From an uncultured Bacteroidales bacterium (GTDB lineage: Bacteria > Bacteroidota > Bacteroidia > Bacteroidales > UBA4417), in NCBI GenBank assembly GCA_903913645.1, contig CAIWMA010000067.1, positions 1-36,700 on the forward strand: DNA of 36,700 bases. Reading direction: 5' to 3'. The position numbers were made by a program, and so were the translations under genes. Below, piece after piece: positions 34,101-36,700 of this stretch. The notes beneath the pieces are model-generated. The model saw only the letters and a program-made list of their open reading frames with translations. It was not told where the DNA came from and ran no database searches. Numbering within the stretch: position 1 is the first letter of the stretch; every line of letters starts with the position of its first letter.

Positions 34101-36672
34101 GTTGATATGGTTCGAGCGCTTCGGGGTATTTCTTATCGGCGAAAAATTTGTCAGCCATGGCAATAGCTTCCTGGTAAAGTTGTCCTTCAGCTTTATCTTT
34201 GTCAAGAATGGCCTGAATTTCAGTGATTTTCTGGGTTGGATATGCTTCGCCGGGCTTTGCTGCATTTGCAATTTTGTATGAGGCGATTGAACTTACATAA
34301 TTTTTTTCTGTAAAGAACTTGTCGCCAGCAGCAATTGCTTGGGTGTAAGCTTCCTGAGTTGCTTTTATGTCAGCAATTTGCTTTTCAGCTTCAACTATTT
34401 TTTCTGCAGGGTACTTCTCCGATGGTTTCAAAACCTGTGCTTTTCGAAAATCAATAACAGCATCTTCATACTTCCTGGCAGTAAAAAGCTTATCTGCAGA
34501 CGTGATAGCAGTTAAATAATCTGCATCCAGCTTTGCTTGGGCTGCAAGTAATCCGTTAATCTTTTCAATCTGATCTTTTGGATACGATTCTACAGGTTTA
34601 ATTAAAGATGCTTTTTTGTATAAGACAATTGCTTCATTAAGTTTTTGACTGTTAAAATTATTGTCGCCTTCAGCTATTGCTAGCGAATAATTTTCGTCCA
34701 CCACCCGTAAATCTCCCAATATTTTATTGATTTTACCAACCTGGTCCTGCGGGTATTTTTCATTCTTTTTTAATCCCGAAGCTTCTGCATAGGCGGCCAG
34801 GGCATGGCTATATTCTTTAGCTGAAAACAATTGGTCGGCTGTTTTTAATGCAGTCGAGTATTTCTCATCACTTTGTTGCTGAGTTGCTACAGTGACCTTT
34901 ATTTCAGCAATTTTATCCTGTGGATATTGTTCAGAAGGTTTAATCTTCTGCGCCTCCTGAAATGACTTGATGGCCACTTCTAAATTTCCTGACGAAAGCG
35001 CTTTATCTCCTTTTTCAATTGACTTGGTATATTTATTAAGTAAAAATGAAATTTCGGATATTTTACTTATCGGATACCCTTCGAAAGGTCGTACAGAGTT
35101 GGCAAGTTCAAAAGCAGCCAAGGCTTCGTTGTATTTGGATTCAGCTAACAGCCGGTCGCCGTCGGCAATTGCCGTGGTGTAACTGTTATCCTTGCTCTTT
35201 GAAGCGGCTAATTTGATTTGTGCATCTGTAATTTTTTGTTGCGGATAAGTTGCTTCCGGTTTAAATTCAAGTGCTTTGGTATAAGCAGGAATTGCATCTT
35301 CGAATTTATTTTTATTAAATAGCTTATCGGCTTCAGCAACAGATTTCAGGTAATTATCATCAGATTCTTTCTGCTTACCTGTGATAACGGTTATTTCGTC
35401 TATTTTTTGAGAAGGATACTTTTCAGCAGGTATTAATGATAAAGCATTCCTGTAAAAACCTAGGGCAGCATCGTATTTTTTATCGTTCAACGACTGATCT
35501 CCATTTTTTAATGCAAGGTCATAAGCTTCCTTGCGGGAAGTATTGTCGGCTATGAGCTTTTCAATTTCCGTAATTTTAGTTTTCGGATAATTTTCTGAAG
35601 GTTTGATAGCCAACGCAGATTTAAAACCAAGCAAGGCGGCTTCGAAGTCTGACGTTTTCAAAAAGTTTTCGGCGTTTGCCAGGGCTGCATCATATTTTTG
35701 CTGGTCCGACTGAAGCAGCGATTCGCCTAATTTTGTTTTTTCAAGCATTTCTTTCGGATAGCGGGCTTGCGGTTTTGCATTGAGCGCTTCCTGGTATTTT
35801 AGTCGTGCATTGGCAAAATCACGGTTGATGTAAAACTGATCAGCCTGCTCTATGGATTTATCGTAATTATCCTGTAGTGCCTTATTTTTCTGACTAAAAT
35901 TGTCTATTTCCTGGATCTTTTGCTTGGCATACTGGTTTTCAGGAGTCAGGTCCAATGCTTTCTGGTATTCATCACGGGCCTCAGTTCGTTTTTCAGCCTG
36001 GAGTAAGATATCCGCCGTTGCAATATTTTTTGCCGACTGTTCAGCCTTTGATTTATATTCAACTTGTTGCTTCTTGGCAGCTGTAATTTTATCTTTCAAC
36101 GTTTTGTTATTCGGCTTTACTGCAAGGGCTGTTTCATACGAAAGTACAGCTTTGTCAAAATCATGTTCGGTAAGTGCTTTATCGCCAACAGCTACAGCCT
36201 CATTAATAACAGCTATATCGTCCGGATCTGAATACAACGTACTTATTTCCGATAACCGGTCTTTTGGAAACTGTGCTGAAGGGTCAATCGAAAGAGCTTT
36301 TTGGTATTCTGTTTTAGCTTTCGCATAGTCTTTAAGTTTGAATAAGTTTTCTGCTTTCAGAATTAAATCCTCAAATAACCTGGACTTAGAATCAGGAGTG
36401 GCATCCAGAATTTTATTTATTTCGTTGATTTTACCAGTGCTATAGTTGTCATCAGGCTTGGCCTGGCTGGCTTTTTCATAAAGTACCAATGCTCCTGCAT
36501 AATCTTTTGCGGCTAACGCCTGGTCAGCTTGTTGAATGATTGTTTTATAGCCAGCTCCAGTCGTATTACTTTGCGAAAAGCAAGGATTCGTATAGGATGC
36601 TAAAAAAGTTATTCCAATAAAAGCAATGAGAATATATATATGTAATCGATTCAGGGAAATGCATTTCTTCAT
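31114..36672 (-). CDS. Secreted giant TPR-derived repeat protein (1852 residues), larger paralog
   Basis: An N-terminal signal (about 1-34, cleavage near CFSQ) precedes 30 units of about 57 residues (42 to about 1741) and a C-terminal 111-residue domain (1742-1852, ending QIAAGDE). Each unit combines a TPR-like helix pair with an additional helix, typified by ADKLFADKKYTEALEPYQRA followed by KPSEKYPQDQV. The composition is rich in Ala, Lys and Glu, with few Cys. Units 12-16, 17-21 and 22-26 are three successive copies of one five-unit block. The protein could exceed 100 nm if fully extended, but TPR superhelices would be much shorter. There is no catalytic motif, no T9SS sorting domain and no membrane anchor. 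The start lies 28 bases from the window end, so the promoter is outside. A scaffold, tether or adhesion role is inferred from architecture only. Confidence 0.87.
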   Translation of the reverse strand: MKKCISLNRLHIYILIAFIGITFLASYTNPCFSQSNTTGAGYKTIIQQADQALAAKDYAGALVLYEKASQAKPDDNYSTGKINEINKILDATPDSKSRLFEDLILKAENLFKLKDYAKAKTEYQKALSIDPSAQFPKDRLSEISTLYSDPDDIAVINEAVAVGDKALTEHDFDKAVLSYETALAVKPNNKTLKDKITAAKKQQVEYKSKAEQSAKNIATADILLQAEKRTEARDEYQKALDLTPENQYAKQKIQEIDNFSQKNKALQDNYDKSIEQADQFYINRDFANARLKYQEALNAKPQARYPKEMLEKTKLGESLLQSDQQKYDAALANAENFLKTSDFEAALLGFKSALAIKPSENYPKTKITEIEKLIADNTSRKEAYDLALKNGDQSLNDKKYDAALGFYRNALSLIPAEKYPSQKIDEITVITGKQKESDDNYLKSVAEADKLFNKNKFEDAIPAYTKALEFKPEATYPQQKITDAQIKLAASKSKDNSYTTAIADGDRLLAESKYNEALAAFELANSVRPFEGYPISKISEISFLLNKYTKSIEKGDKALSSGNLEVAIKSFQEAQKIKPSEQYPQDKIAEIKVTVATQQQSDEKYSTALKTADQLFSAKEYSHALAAYAEASGLKKNEKYPQDQVGKINKILGDLRVVDENYSLAIAEGDNNFNSQKLNEAIVLYKKASLIKPVESYPKDQIEKINGLLAAQAKLDADYLTAITSADKLFTARKYEDAVIDFRKAQVLKPSEKYPAEKIVEAEKQIADIKATQEAYTQAIAAGDKFFTEKNYVSSIASYKIANAAKPGEAYPTQKITEIQAILDKDKAEGQLYQEAIAMADKFFADKKYPEALEPYQRAIKIKLSEKYPQDQVEKINQALAEQKKLEFDYQKLISDADIQLKAGKYDEARNLYSAAAALKPLEKLPKDKIAEIDGILSASAQKEQNYSTSIKEGDSFFKEKKYAEAIGSYNAASALKPAETYPKSQVDKINTQLATQTKLDADYIAAISSADKLFSAKNYENAIIEFKKASVLKPSEKYPTDKIAEAEKQITDLKAIQDSYTKAIADGDKFFTGKDYINSLASFNSAKSIKPGEAYPNQKIREIQAILDKNKAEDQAYKEAIVLADKLFADKKYTEALEPYQRAFKIKPSEKYPQDQVTEINQQLAKQKKLDDDFQKAITDADIQLKAGKHSEARALYSSAGILKPQEKLPKDKIAEIDEILSASAQKEQNYTSAITEGDTYFAAKRYAEAVLSYKKASSLKPAESYPTNQVEKINTLMAEQQKLDDNFLAVLATADKFFDGKKYHEALQEYRKAQALKPTEKYPAEKIAETEKLIADQKMLQETYDKAISEGDTKMTAGDYENALIAFTKANSVKPTEAYPKQKMVEIQSVMDKQKVANTRYQEALVLADKFFTSQKYLDALEPYQRASTIKPAEKYPQEQITRINSLIAEQKKLDEDYQKLVNDADSRYKAGKYDESVSLYTKANTLKPIEKLPSEKILEINGILAVSKLKDENYTKAITAATDLYNSKNLPGAIKSYEEALTIKPAEKYPQDRITAIKAETKAIDENYSKAIALGDSKLASKNLMEALNAYQNALEIKPGEAYPKTKISDINVALLAQKEEMEKMYTSYIADGDRLFGAKDYSGAISDFTKASGIKPGETYPKQRITEINKIIEEIELARRAEYNKAIGEADKLYNTKVFDLAIDAYETASKINPGDSYPEQQIGKIRRYMSDHAIQDLFSQTFVISEGNEKKFTFSAIEPRLRKNNYILLKARSTGKTAPKVYLNYGKDNTKNGGIVLRSIDKSTISDYLIRISVQDKWYREDNNWISLSVETGDIEITKVQIAAGDE
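32125..32979 (-). repeat. Five-unit supermodule, copy C (855 bp, residues 1232-1516)
   Basis: Units 22-26. The most divergent of the three copies (for example the fifth unit reads YQKLVNDADSRYKAGKYDES), suggesting it is older or under different constraints. It ends at ILAVSKLKDEN before the shorter unit 27. Confidence 0.82.
32980..33834 (-). repeat. Five-unit supermodule, copy B (855 bp, residues 947-1231)
   Basis: Units 17-21. Its fifth unit and that of copy A agree at 46 of 57 positions and the fourth units at 44 of 57 by hand alignment, versus much lower similarity between adjacent units. Confidence 0.85.
33835..34689 (-). repeat. Five-unit supermodule, copy A (855 bp, residues 662-946)
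   Basis: Units 12-16. The copy opens with YSLAIAEGDNNF and closes with ILSASAQKEQN. Each of the five units matches the unit at the same position in copies B and C better than its own neighbours. Confidence 0.85.
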
Positions 36673-36700
36673 TGAGCAGGCAGGTTTGTTTTTTTTTGAA

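Larger units (their letters stand above)
31450..36549 (-). repeat. 30 tandem 57-residue TPR-derived units (larger paralog)
   Basis: By residue: units 1-11 span 42-661, units 12-26 span 662-1516 (all exactly 57 residues), unit 27 is 54, units 28-29 are 58, and unit 30 runs from 1687 into the C-terminal domain. Small indels (50-60 residues) occur only in units 2-4, 9 and 27-29. The exact 57-residue spacing of the middle 15 units points to expansion by duplication of multi-unit blocks. Confidence 0.88.

Noticed and set aside
35900-36328. Plus-strand open frame of 142 codons opposite the giant repeat gene
   Set aside because: The repeat gene's skewed composition (Ala, Lys, Glu codons) leaves long stop-free antisense frames; the protein it would encode is Ser/Phe-rich noise.
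31114-36672. CRISPR-like or satellite array
   Set aside because: The periodicity is in protein units of 171 bp with no conserved short DNA repeat and no spacers; no cas genes are present.

Overview
The window looks like chromosomal DNA from a free-living Bacteroidetes (Bacteroidota) bacterium. It is moderately AT-rich. Several genes and a tRNA operon have upstream matches to the Bacteroidetes sigma-ABfr promoter (TTTG, about 19 bases, TAnnTTTG), and Shine-Dalgarno sites are generally weak. One protein (6069-6956) carries a C-terminal type IX secretion sorting domain, and most proteins have their best relatives, as I recognise them, in this phylum.

Left part (1-7.6 kb): a compact four-gene carbohydrate operon (transaldolase, a CBS-less arabinose-5-phosphate isomerase-type SIS protein, an isochorismatase-fold cysteine hydrolase and a PfkB sugar kinase). 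It is followed by a divergent pair (secreted START-domain protein on the minus strand, long-chain acyl-CoA ligase on the plus strand), a type IX secretion cargo protein and a DUF985 cupin. From 7.6 to 12.9 kb the DNA looks more AT-rich and sparsely coding. It holds four small orphan genes, a single-domain response regulator and a tyrosine recombinase. The recombinase ends 70 bases from the 3' end of a tRNA-Arg gene, which fits an old integration site, although no second attachment site is visible.

Middle part (13-25.5 kb): a membrane hybrid histidine kinase/response regulator; a lipoprotein amidase; an apparent operon of an AraC regulator with a GyrI-like domain, a membrane-anchored methyltransferase and a His-rich membrane protein; a minus-strand transcription unit tRNA-Ser, four-helix-bundle (S23-like) protein, tRNA-Pro; a small outer-membrane-type protein; a fused LeuC-LeuD/aconitase-family hydratase; and a membrane metallophosphoesterase.

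Right part (25.5-36.7 kb, all minus strand): a class V aminotransferase gene broken by one extra base in a run of six. Next come two giant paralogous secreted proteins (958 and 1852 residues) built from 57-residue TPR-derived units and ending in the same roughly 110-residue beta-rich domain. They flank a LolD-type ABC ATPase gene. The larger paralog contains a second level of order: a five-unit, 855-bp supermodule repeated three times head to tail. This pair is the most unusual content of the window. Its function cannot be read from the sequence, but the architecture suggests a long periplasmic or surface scaffold with a terminal binding domain.
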